From NCBI GenBank assembly GCA_047967505.1, contig CM106539.1: DNA of 64,000 nt. One strand, 5' to 3'. Position numbers and translations under genes: made by a program. The notes beneath the pieces were generated by a model. It had not been told where the DNA came from and made no database searches. It saw only the letters and a program-made list of their open reading frames with translations. Shown here piece by piece: positions 51,186-61,900 of this stretch (position 1 is its first letter; each line of letters begins with the position of its first letter). Origin of the DNA: Dipteris shenzhenensis (Eukaryota; Polypodiophyta; Polypodiopsida; Gleicheniales).

Positions 51186-51753
51186 GAAAATAATCTTATA
51201 GGGAAAAAATTACCTCCCAACACAAAGAAAGGGCTAGAGAGGGTTACATTCCAAATATGAGTGTATGCATGGTGTGCTAAATATATACATAATGAAAAAG
51301 ATAGACAATATATACATGGTGCATTGCAACCTTTTGTTAGTGTGAAAGGTGTCATGGTGGCATCCATCTAAGAGCATGCATTTCCTACAACCATTGGATT
51401 CGAAGAGACTCATGTGCATTACAATTATTTCCCTTGATGCTATGCTACCAAGGATTTCATGGTGAAACATATCCTACCATTAGTACATTCCAGTAGGCTC
51501 ATTACGTGTCCTTGCCGCTACAAGGTTAATGTTCAACATCCCTTTCACTGGAAAAAGGGGTGACAAAGGGTTCATCCTCCCGACCAATACAAGTCGTGAT
51601 GATGAAGCCCAACAAGAAGGGTTTCAAGGGTTAATAGCCCCCTTTGCAAGCAAAATGGGTGCTAAGGGTTGCATGTCTCCAAGGACTCTTTCTGAAACCA
51701 TGGAAAATTAACATGATGTTGTTATCCCTTGTGACCTAAGGGAATGATTCTAA

Positions 51754-51756
<3 letters not shown>
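51186..51756. other. No gene recognised
   Basis: Includes a short GGTTGCATG/AAGGGTT-rich patch at 51540-51690 with a 60-codon open frame of no known type. Nothing else is supported. Confidence 0.4.
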
Positions 51757-51757
<1 letters not shown>

Positions 51758-51799
<42 letters not shown>

Positions 51800-51949
51800 T
51801 GTGTGTTCCTTTTATCATGAGTTATAGGTACTATACAAAAGTATAATGCATGTGTAAAATAGTATCCTTTCACCCAAAGATTTAGGCAGTATGCAAAACT
51901 ATTATGTGTGTGTGTGTCACACACACACACACACACACACATACACACA
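51758..51949. repeat. (TC)n, (TG)n and TG/CA palindromic microsatellites
   Basis: (TC)n at 51758-51794 followed by (TG)n at 51795-51806. A (TG)6-7 run at 51905-51917 turns directly into (AC)n at 51918-51949, forming a hairpin-capable inverted dinucleotide repeat. Confidence 0.95.
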
Positions 51950-51950
51950 T

Positions 51951-52157
51951 AGTTATGGATAAATTTGACCAAGGTAAAAGGCATAAATATGTGTGTGTGC
52001 TTGTATGTGTGGCAATAGTATAATAAAATATGGTGTGCATAGGGCCCAGGTTTGAGGTGGCAGGGCATGATTATGTGCCACACTTCCACGTAAGAGGACC
52101 CATAAGGTGTGTTGTACATAATCCATGGTAGTAATATTATAAAATGTTAAGGTGGCA
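51951..52157 (+). repeat. Gypsy-1-family LTR fragment (U3 end)
   Basis: AGTTATGGATAAATTTGACC through CATGGTAGTAATATTATAAA matches the reverse complement of 6680-6888. It is the first ~207 bp of a Gypsy-1-type LTR in plus orientation. No internal region follows, so it is a scrap. Confidence 0.85.
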
Positions 52158-53165
52158 GTACTAATAAATAGATATAGATATAAATATACCTTTATATAAT
52201 ATACATGTATAATGTACAAGTGGTGACTTATTTAATCACTTTGAAAAATCCTTTCCTTTCCTTTCACCATTGGTTGGATCATGAAATTTTGAGCAAATAT
52301 CCTCTTTATAGTTCCTTAGGATGACCTAAGAACATAATATAATACTTTTTTACCCTCTAAGTGTATTTTTTTAGAGAAATATGGTTTGAAGAGCTTGCCC
52401 CCCAACCCTATTCCACCGGCGGAATACCCTTGGAGAGCCTACATAGAAGGGGTCATAACTTTTTCTCCTTATCTCAGATTGAGGAGCTGTAAAAAGGAAA
52501 AATGTTCAAAATTTCATGATCTATGCTATGGTAGGCTTAAAATTATACTTTTGATAGTTATAAAAGATATTTCAAGATGTATATGAGAGTTATAACTTCT
52601 CCCTAATTCATATTATGGTAGGAAGGAGTTCAATAGAGACCACATTTTCTTAAAAGTACTTAGGTTTGGAGAATTGGGAATATTTTTAAAATTCATTCCT
52701 TGCCTTCCCATATTTGATAATGTATTAGAGATTAATTTATGATCAATTATAATGGCCTCAAGTATGAGGTTTCCAATATCTTTTTCCTACTCATCCAAGG
52801 AATATGGTATACATTGTCATATGAGAGCTTCAAATATGGGATTGCTAAAGATTAGCGAAAATATTTTCAATTGATTTAATTACCATAATCCTCAAAAGAG
52901 AGTATGGTAGCGAGGTATTTATAGGAGTTTCTAAAGTGGTCACTATTTGTTCATATATAGATGATGTTCTCTAAAATGAGGGTTATAATGAAAAATTAGT
53001 AAGTATATGGTTCCATAAATGAGAAATTAAGGAAGAATTGTATATTCCTTTGAGAAATACACAAGCATGGTTGGTGTCAAAAATTATCGCTCGGACTTTT
53101 CTGCTCATAGGTTTTTGCTCGGAAAGTGTGCACATCCTATCTAATAGCAAGTGTTTGAGATTGCA
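52158..53165. other. AT-rich stretch with one satellite-like monomer
   Basis: GGGGTCATAACTTTTTCTCC and TTGAGGAGCTGTAAAAAGGA (52450-52500) resemble one divergent monomer of the 49.9-51.2 kb satellite. No gene is supported in the rest. Confidence 0.5.
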
Positions 53166-53560
53166 GATATTTCAATAGAATAGTTTGAGGTGCCATTCTA
53201 TTGTCTTAGATAGGATAACATAAGTACAAAGCCAATAGAAGGTGATGAGAAGGGGAGGCCTTGGAGAAGGTGTCAAGAAATGGAGAGCTTTGAGAATTGC
53301 AAAGCTACTAGTAGAAGGTGACGAGAAGTGGAGAAAGGTGACGAGAATTGCAAAGGTGGATACGAATTTATTCTGTGAACTTGTACATGGTGCGCTATAT
53401 CTATTAGTAGGAGAACAGTCCAAAAAAATGAACCAGTAGATGGTGCACATTGCCAGATACGTATTAATTGTGTGAATCTCTGCCCATCACTTTGGAGGTA
53501 GCCCACCACTCCTACAACTCATGCAATAAGCTACCAACTGATGATGTCGATATTGAAGCT
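53166..53560. repeat. GAAGGTGA/GAGAATTGCAAAG short duplications
   Basis: AGAAGGTGATGAGAAG, AGAAGGTGACGAGAAG and two copies of GAGAATTGCAAAG occur within 53235-53360. No gene recognised; the overlapping open frames on both strands have no motif. Confidence 0.5.
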
Positions 53561-53765
53561 CGAGAGTGTGAACAACTAACTTCATGTTAACTTCTATTAT
53601 CATCCAACTTCTAACTTCATTTTTATGATCTTGTAACTATCCATCAACAAAACTATGATATTCTAACTTCACACTAACTTCTAACCTCCTTCTAACTATC
53701 ATGATAATGATCTAGCTTTCCATCAAGCTAACTTCTAACTTCATGCTAATAATTATGCCTAACCG
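53561..53765. repeat. TAACTTCTAACTTCATG-type minisatellite
   Basis: At least eight degenerate repeats of CTAACTTC interspersed with ATGATAAT-like words. Followed by two copies of AACCGAGTG (53760, 53790). No gene. Confidence 0.7.
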
Positions 53766-55060
53766 AGTGTTCTGCCTAATTGGAAGAACTAACCGAGTGC
53801 TACTGATAATCTAAAGTGGCTGCCATCTTCATGTAAAACTAATGCTCGATCTGTTAGTTTTCATGAAAATCTAATGCTCATAACTCAATGAAAACTGTCA
53901 GTTCCATCTTCACTTTAGGCTTTGCTTCTTTGCTCTCAAGCATCTTTGCTCTTCTCCCCTTCCCCCTCCTCCTTTTTACTCCTGCCATCGATCAAGCCAA
54001 GGAGTTAAATCTGTGGTGTAGGTCCACCTATTTACAAGCCAAGGAGTTCCGATAAAGTTAAATTTGTGGTGCAGGTCCGTGATAGATGATCATCTCTCTC
54101 AGCTCAATCTTCGACTTAGTGATCATCTGCAAATCCTTGGCAAGATTGCTTCCTCTCAGGTCTACACTTCCTTTGTCTTCTCCTTATTCTTGTTCATCGA
54201 GTGCTCTTAACTATTGTTGCGAAGCTTCTCTTCTCATTTGCTTGTTTATGTTACTTTCTCTCAGTCTTTGCTTTCGCGCTCGCTATCCGTTTCTTCTACC
54301 GCAGCCGTGGCATCACGTTTTATGATACTTTTTGTACTGGAACAATCTCAGAAGAAGAGAACAGTTGGAAAGAATAGAAGGCTCATGTGCTTTTGCTGCC
54401 CACACCACTTTTCTCTGCTCTGCCACATTTACATGCATGCGCTTTTCTTCCTTCGTTCTTCGCTCTCAACTTGAGGCTTGGCTCTGTAATCAAACATCCA
54501 ATCCACTTGCATTTTCTTCACTTCATCCTTCCTCGGTGAGCACCTCCTGACTCTCTTTTCCCTCCTCTCTTCTCACTTCACTCCACACGCTCGAGCGCTC
54601 ACACACAGCTTCCCATGTGCACCCTTAGCATTGCCTTCCTTGCCTTGTTTGCCCTTGCATCTATCTCCTTGTAGCTTCTCACTCTCAGCATCGCATTCCC
54701 TTCTTTGGCGATGCCTTCCAGCTTCACCGCTTGTCTGCTTATGATTACCATCCTCCAACTCTATCTAGCGTTGACTCCCTCCTATAGTCTGCCATCGTGG
54801 CATCTATCATAGCCGGCCCCCTCGACATGGTGAAAGTAGAGTTTGAGACAGCTTGCGGTTCTCTACTTTGGGAGTTGCAGGTGTGAGCTTTCTATTCTTT
54901 GCAATTGTTCTCTTCTTCTAAGATCGTTCTAGTACAAAAAGTCACAGTCGAGTTGGGCATGTTCTCTTTGCTATCACCTCGTTGGCTGGTCAATGAATAT
55001 GTTCTGTTTGTGGGTTTTAAATGAATGTGGTCTCAAAGATTTTGGGCAGATGTTGCTGTC
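53766..55060. other. Pyrimidine-rich unassigned stretch
   Basis: CT-rich on the plus strand (54130-54780) with several open frames but no domain, no matching splice chain and no homology inside the window. Could be promoter or leader sequence of the downstream gene, or decayed transposon. AAGGAGTTAAATCTGTGGTG occurs twice (54000 and 54045), in altered form. Confidence 0.35.
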
Positions 55061-55067
55061 CTTTCAT

Positions 55068-56172
55068 GGCTTGAGCACTGCGTATTAGTATGTGATGCCA
55101 AAGTGTATTATATAAGCTCTTCTCTACAAAGTGCCAAAGTGCCAAAATGCCTTCTCTACAAGCTCGTCGTTGGGTAATGCACAGAGCGAAAGATTTTCTT
55201 TCGGAAGATTTTCAATGTTGCTGGAATTTGCAGCCGGTGTGTCACGAACTTGTTCTCTGTCCTCTAGGCCCGGAATGAGATCAATGTGTTCTCTATCCTC
55301 TAGGCCCGAAATGAGATCATTGATTAGAAGTAATCCTTGCTCATGTTGAAACATTTCTTAACTAGAAAGACACTGTTCAAAAGTCCAAGTGGACAAATGG
55401 TCGCCTTCGCCCCCAAGCTGTGGGTTACTCAACGAGAGTGGACATACAATGCCTGTAACTAAAAGTAGGTGCATAGATTTTTGCTAATCATGCTTCTCTC
55501 TCCATCACACCTACAAACTCTCCATGGAACCGACATATATCTTCGCCTTCTCATGGCTTGAGCACCACGTATTAATATGTGTTGCCAAACTCTCGTATCA
55601 AAGCAAGCTGAAACGACTTCCTTGCATGTGAGGAAGTAGTTTATTCTTGAATTATCACTTCCTCTTAGTTTGAATTATCACTTCCTCTTTAATTAAATCA
55701 CTCTTTGAATTGCCACTTCCTCACAGATCACAAATTTTTTTGATCAAATCTTCGTCTCCAACTCAACTAGAGCCGTGGAGATAAAATCAAGTACCGTGAT
55801 AACAAGTTTAGAATGAAGGCCTTTCAGGCAAGCTCTAAAGGCATTTTTTTCATTGGTAGAGCACGCGTATTAATACGTGGTTGAAAACCTTTTAATCTTG
55901 CTTTTTTCCAAATGTTCTACCATTTTCTCATGCTACAAAGTTTTTATAGTTTGCCTTTTATCAATTCTCCATTGAGGTGATTTGTTGGCAAGAATGATGT
56001 GTTTTAGGAAATGATTTGTTGGCTAGAACACAACGTATTAATGCGTGGTTCCAAACATTATGAAAATTCCAGATTTGCCTTGAGGCAGGTAAGATTTCAG
56101 ATGTCATTAAACAAGGCAATTTGCAAGTTTTAGCTCACCATATTAATACGCTATGCAAAAGGTTGTTCCTCG
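55068..56172. repeat. Five copies of a palindromic ACGTATTAATACGT motif
   Basis: Related ~36-bp sites at 55068-55103, 55552-55590, 55856-55890, 56020-56055 and 56132-56172. The shared form is TGGCTTGAGCAC, then (A)CGTATTAATACGTG, then (G)TTGCCAAAC. The core is a near-perfect palindrome centred on ATTAAT, with outer GGC/GCC arms in the first two copies. The sequence between copies is not repeated. Confidence 0.78.
55248..55322. repeat. 36-bp direct duplication
   Basis: GTTCTCTGTCCTCTAGGCCC followed by GGAATGAGATCAATGT is repeated at once with three changes. In the minus-strand frame 55124-55354 this gives LISGLEDREHID and LIPGLEDREQV. That frame is open but unsupported as a gene. Confidence 0.85.
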
Positions 56173-56476
56173 TACAGATTTAGGAGGGCATATTAGTGTT
56201 GTGCTCATGCTTACTCTTGGAGCCATTTGTTGGGGCTTGAGCAAAAAGGTGAATTTTGGCCTGCCTTGATATAGCAAATGTATGAAAAATAACGGATTGA
56301 TTGTTTTTTCATCATGGATTGCTTTTTGTTATTGGTGGATTTCAATCTTGGAATCATGGTCAAGAAGGGTGTTTTGAAACTTTGTGAAAACAAAAAGCCT
56401 CCTCTTGCCACTATTGCAAGGCACAAAGAAGGAAAAGAGAGTGCCCCCTGAGTGAGGGATCTATCCATGATAATGT

Positions 56477-57622
56477 AGGGAATGAAAGAGAGGTTCTTGA
56501 AGTGGATAGTGTTGCAATTCCAGGTATGGATGAAGAAATTGAGTGGTCACTTCCATAAGAGGATGAAGAGATATATGTCGATCTTGCAAAAATGGAGGTC
56601 AAGATGGCAAGAGGAGGTGATGTCATTGGCAGATGTAGGCTCCTTGGCTCTGATGAGTGTCCACGAATACCATTGTGTAGGATGATTCCATATGATCCTG
56701 TACGTGGTCTGAGGTCTAATGTGGCAACACTTAAAAGTGCTTCTCAATATGAAGGTTACTTACCTAAAAAAGGGGCTTTCATTGTTTCTCTTTGCACTTC
56801 AAATGGGGAGGAAACAAAAGTCACAAATGAAGTCATAGAAACATGGACACCATTGTGGAGGGAAGTTGAAGGTGAATTTGAAAAGGAGCTTGCAAGTAAA
56901 AAAGAGTGGCAGTTTATGTGTAAGAAGATGTTTTATGTATGGGAGGGCAATCATCGTACCATTGCATGGATGCAATTGATTTCTGAGGCCTACATGGAGA
57001 CTAATTTAAGACACATTAGGGTGATGTGCACAGTGATAAACCCTCACCATACTTCAAAGATTGCATTGCTTGCTGGATTGCAAAGAATGAATTCGTAAGT
57101 ACATTAAAATATTTTATTTGATGCCGTGCATGATTTGATATGGAAACTACTAACTAGAATGCTATTTGAACCTTGTCTATTTGTGCAGATTGAATGAGCA
57201 TGCTATCATTAATCCTAGTGTATGAGACACTCTTGTTAACACAAACAATATATGTGAGTGTGATGCCACCTTGTTTCTTAGTACTTTGACTAGTGAACAA
57301 TGTGTAGTCATTGAAAAAGCAAGGACAAGGGATTCAAAAGGGAAAAAACAATGGTACCCTTTGACAAGAGAATATCTTGCACATTTGGTGTTTCAGGTGT
57401 GCTCATTTTGATTGTATTCACATTTCTCATTGTATTCATTCTTTTCATTTAGCAAGATTAGCATTTTTAATTGTATCCATTCACTATTTCTCAAGGGTCT
57501 TGATTTCATAGGTTGAATACATTGGAGACCTTACGCAAGCAATAGAACATATGGGAAAGATAGTTTCTAAAGAGAGGAGGGCAGAGCTGAGTGCAAAGAG
57601 CATACAACACCTATTTCATTAA
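56477..57622 (+). pseudogene. Spliced ParB/sulfiredoxin-like gene, probably decayed
   Basis: Exon 1 ends at 57094 before GTAAGT; exon 2 is 57189-57396 (after TTTGTGCAG, before GTGTGC); exon 3 is 57512-57622 (after TTTCATAG), ending TAA. Both junctions keep frame. The main exon holds an N-terminal I-P-L-C-R-M-I-P-Y segment, then FYVWEGNHRTIAWMQLI and IRVMCTVINP: the G-x-H-R-x-x-A motif plus following strand of ParB/Srx-fold proteins. TAA at 56556 and TGA at 57223 (CGA to TGA would explain it) interrupt the frame. If TAA is real, ATG 56592 is the first start. An upstream exon may lie at 56313-56450. Function unknown. Confidence 0.6.
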
Positions 57623-57659
57623 TTTTGGACTTTTTGTGTTGTTTTTGGACGAAGCCCAA

Positions 57660-58105
57660 AAATCCTTCCCAAATGAAAACTTTACTTTATGAAAATATCC
57701 TTTCCAAATCAAAATTTTACTTTCTAAAAAGTTTCTTCCCAAATCAAAAATTCACTTTGTGGCACTGGTCATATTCACATAAAAATATTGTTTTTTCAAT
57801 CTATACTTTTGCACCAACATGCAAGAATTTGAAATAATCCTATATTAGAAATTCTAGCTATATCTAAGTTATTTGTTAATTTAATTATTTTTAATATTTT
57901 TCCTTGACGTTTTTCCTTCCCAAATCAAAAGTTCACTTTATGGCTCTATCATATTCACATACAAATATTGTTTTTTCAATCTATACTTTTACACCAACAT
58001 GCAAGAATTTGAAATAATCCTATATTAGAAATTCTAGCTATATCTAAGTTATTTGTTAATTTAATTATTTTAAATATTTTTCCTTACGTTTTTCATTGAC
58101 GTGAT
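57660..58105. repeat. ~181-bp tandem duplication, AT-rich
   Basis: 57736-57916 and 57917-58094 are near-identical, from TTCCCAAATCAAAA to AAATATTTTTCCTT, including ATATTAGAAATTCTAGCTAT. Three partial TTCCCAAAT-AAAA-TT units precede them at 57665-57740. No gene. It lies between the two convergent genes. Confidence 0.92.
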
Positions 58106-58370
58106 AAATTTATAAATCCATGAAAGGAGACTTAAATATTTCATGAAAATAACATTGTCACTCGGCAATATGCACAAAATTTAACAAAACTTTTAATAAA
58201 TAGAAAGAAGACATGATGCCATAAGACCAAAGAGGGATAATAGCAATTGTAGCTTTATGTATATGATTACATTGAGAGACGTTGCTCTTAGCTACAGTCT
58301 TTATATCCAAAATGATATAGATTGAACATATGTTTACAATTTAAATTGTTGCTCTTAAAGAGCCTCAATT
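58106..58370. other. AT-rich intergenic, no feature seen
   Basis: Lies between the tandem duplications. No gene, motif or repeat recognised. Confidence 0.5.
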
Positions 58371-58374
58371 CGTG

Positions 58375-58785
58375 CCATCTGCATAATTTGACACCCCATT
58401 GTCTTATTGCTCAATGTCACGATAGTCCCTTGCCAGTTGCCATCTGCATAATTTGACCTAGGCTTGTCTTGCCAAGCCTTGCCCCTTGGGTGCATTGACT
58501 CCCCATTGTCTTATTGCTCAATGCGATAGTCCCTTGCCAGGTGCCATCTGCATTAACTCCCTGTTGTCTTGCCAAGCCTTGACCCTTGGGTGACATCCAG
58601 TGCAAAATACAGGTGCCATCTGCATTAACTCCCACAAGTTATCTTGCCAAGCCTTGCCCCTTGGGTGTATTGACTCCCCATTGTCTTATTGCTCAATGTG
58701 ATAGTCCCTTGCCAGGTGCCATCTGCATTAACTCCCTATTGTCTTGGCAAGCCTTGACCCTTGGGTGACATCCAGTGCATATTTT
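58375..58785. repeat. GCCATCTGCAT tandem array downstream of the DUF7869-like gene
   Basis: Five units begin GCCATCTGCAT(A/T)A at about 58377, 58439, 58546, 58617 and 58719. They contain TTGTCTTGCCAAGCCTTGCCCCTTGGGTG and CCCATTGTCTTATTGCTCAA blocks in alternating combination, giving a ~173-bp higher-order unit (58546 and 58719). The array lies 115 bp beyond the stop codon of the large minus-strand gene, in its likely 3' UTR or flank. Confidence 0.88.
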
Positions 58786-58901
58786 GACTCTCATTTGACA
58801 TACGAGGTGATGACTCTGATTATAATTGTCTTGGATTGGCTCCTTGCCTAGTACCCAAATAAAATCCTTCTGAGTCAATGGACTTCAATACAAAGCTTTA
58901 A

Positions 58902-61900
58902 TCATGGACATTCTTCATTTGCGCTATCTCCTTCTACTTCCTCCATGGCGAGCATCCTTAAAAATTTGTGTATATGCAAAATAGTTTGCTGTGGTATTTT
59001 TATTTTTCCTTCTACCTCATATCCCATGTGCTTCTTTGATTTCTTTGCCCTTAAATGCCAAGACACTATGATTGTCTCTGTCGAAACTTGAGAGACTGCT
59101 TCATCATTTGGGACCCACTCCTTCATTATACAATTAGTATATAATGTGTTATTATCCATATTCTCCTTCCTGCCCTTTGGCTCATACCATACCGCTGTAA
59201 ATGTTGTAGCTCTCCCTTGGTCATCTCTTTGCACATCAACTACTTTTGCAACCCAAAACTTCACATTCTCATATTCATCATCCGATGGCCGAACCACAAC
59301 AAAACAATCAACCTCTATATCTACTTGTGGCATAAACTCTCTCTTCTTCGGTCCACAATATGGACGTGGGAGTAATGATACAAAATCATTTTCAAAGACT
59401 GGAGCTGGGCGCAAATCGTTATGAACATTTGGCCAAAACATATTGCATTCTTCCTTGACATCCTTTGAGCCTCGCATTCTCTCAAGGTCCTTTATTAAAT
59501 TTCGTGTCTTGTTAATTACAGTGGTAGTGTGTTCTCTCCAAGCAGGCTTCGAATCAGGATATCTCTGGAGCATTTCCTCTTTGTATGTAATAAATGCTTT
59601 TAATCCATCTATTTCACAATTAGACCTCTCATTAAATTCTTGTATAGGAGCCCATGTTGGATACCTTTCCTTGCTGGGAATTGAAGTTAAGAGACTGTAA
59701 GGTTCTTCAGGTTCCCATTTTGTATCATGAGAATATTGTTGCCATTGCATTACGGGTTTTTCATCTTTAAAAAAAAAACGAAAGTAGTGTGGATTGGTAT
59801 GACCCGTCAATGCATCACCACCCGTTTGTATGAAAGGTAGAATGAAGCTCTTCCAATCATACATTCTTTCGAGCCTCTCACATACTGTACTTTCCTTACG
59901 ACCACCAACTTGCCTGCCACATCTTCTTACCAAGTCATCTATTGTCTCCACATCCTTGCATTTAAGCTCCCTTGAGACTGTGCTAACAACCTGATCGATA
60001 TCCTCATGTGTATGCCCAACATACAAAAATCCACATTTGACCTCATTGAAGATTCGATGAGCAACTAGCATGGAGCAGAAGGCAAACATAAGTACATTCT
60101 TATTTTCTCGCCAGCAATTATCAGCTTGTATTCTCAAAGTCGGTGGCAGGCGACCTTTTTCTGCATGTACATTGCGAATTGCCTTCATAATAGATGTTAC
60201 AACTTGATTGCTATCATGTAGATGCAAGGAATCAATCCATATATCTGCAAAGAACTTAATTCCATGCACTAACACTCCACATAGATGTGTCTTTAGAAAG
60301 TGCTTTCCTTGTAATTTAGGTGGAGTGGCAACAAAACGAGGCAATGTTGTTGTATTCTGATCCATGCCATCTACAATAAGACACATGTAGTCATCAGGAT
60401 GCGAAATAGCTTGCTCCTTCCAAAATGCATATTTTTGTCTGGAATGTCGAATAAGGTCATGATGAGATTTTCGGTTTTTTTTGTATAATTCCCTTTGATT
60501 TGGACATGTTGCACTCTCAATCGCTCGCTTTAAATCATCACAGACATTGCACTTTGACATTTTTTGCCTCCTTGGGATTTTAACATATCCAAAGTTCTTC
60601 TTCCAAAGAGTATACAAAGTATGAGAAGAAGCTACAGCATCCCCTCTTTGCCTTTGCTTTTCTGCAACAGAGTCAAATACTTCGAGCTTTGTCAAGCCCA
60701 TTGGAAGGTGCATTTCAGTAATCGCGTCACCGTTAGGGAGTTTGGTAGATATATGGGGTTGAGGCAAAGCATTTTCATGTATGAAGTCTTGTAAAATTGC
60801 TGCTGCCCTGACAGTTGAGATTCTTGATTTGGACCTTCCTCTATTACCGTGAATGCTAAATTTGTTGCCGCCCTTTGCCTTGGTGACTAAATCCCAATAT
60901 GTACCATGGGATAATCCAGTAATATTGCAATATGCCTTATTGCAAATCCTTTTTCCATTTACGAGAGGTTTTACCTTTTGTCTTGAACTTAGCCTTTTAT
61001 TGCCATTCTGAAGAAAGCAAGAGAGACTTGTGAGAAGGTATTCATTTCTTTTGCTTCCCCTTCTTTGCCACATGTGTCCTCTACATTCCCTGATGTCTGC
61101 AAGATCAATGAAGCGCATACATCTTCGCTTGCAACATAGATATCCCAATGCATTTAACATGTTCTCCTCCTTCATTACTCTCTTCCTCTTTGGTTGCTTT
61201 TGTGGATCTGCCTGGATTCTCTTTCTCTTCATGCATATGTATGACCGTTTTCGTTCCTCGTACACATTGTTATCTGTATTTATGCACTTCTTCTCCTCAC
61301 ATTTGTTTGTAACCAAGCATCCATGATTGGTCGTTGCATCCTTGTTCATATCACAATCAAAGTTAAATACTGAATAATCCTCTGTTGATCTCATCCTCAT
61401 TTTTAACATACTCTTAGGACCATTCAATGAATTCAATATTCTACGAGAGTATTGAGAACCTTGAAACTCTTCCACTCCTGAGAGAACATCACTCATTGGG
61501 ACATCTTGCATGGCTTTCACAAATCCACAACCTTGATTGACACCAGGTTTGTTAATATGCATGAACTCATCCACACTTGACAAGACATCGCTATTGAAAC
61601 CTTTGCCCTTCTCACTGTGCAAGAATTCATCCACCCCAGATAAGGCTTCGCTTCTAAAATCATTTTGTTTCTTGGAACCAATGAACTCATCCACTCCAGA
61701 TAAGATGTCACTTCTATAATTGAGTATATTGAAATCATCCACATTTGAAGTGATAGAGCCTGGCACATGGGCACGCTTTTTAGGTCCTTTGATATTGTAG
61801 TATGCGTTGTCTTTATCATTGAAAACCACGTGCCTCTTTCTCATGTTTAAAAATTGCATGCTCCATCTCATATTCTTGCCTACCTCATAGTAGGGATCAC

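Noticed and set aside
51736-52119. 127-residue minus-strand frame with Val-Cys and Arg-Glu repeats
   Set aside because: It crosses (TC)n and (TG)n microsatellites and an LTR fragment; composition artefact.
51951-52157. This fragment as the missing outer end of the Gypsy-1 5' LTR
   Set aside because: It lies 18 kb away in the opposite orientation, beyond other complete insertions, so it more likely derives from a different family member.
54086-54474. Possible small membrane protein (Leu/Ser/Cys-rich plus-strand frames)
   Set aside because: The hydrophobic composition follows from a pyrimidine-rich strand; no conserved motif, and overlapping frames look equally open.
58375-58785. CRISPR-like array of regularly spaced repeats
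   Set aside because: Units are contiguous composite tandem repeats without unique spacers, and the genome is eukaryotic.
59146-61326. Plus-strand frames of 60-100 codons opposite the large minus-strand gene
   Set aside because: Shadows of the long coding frame; low complexity (Ser/Leu/Phe) and no splice chain.
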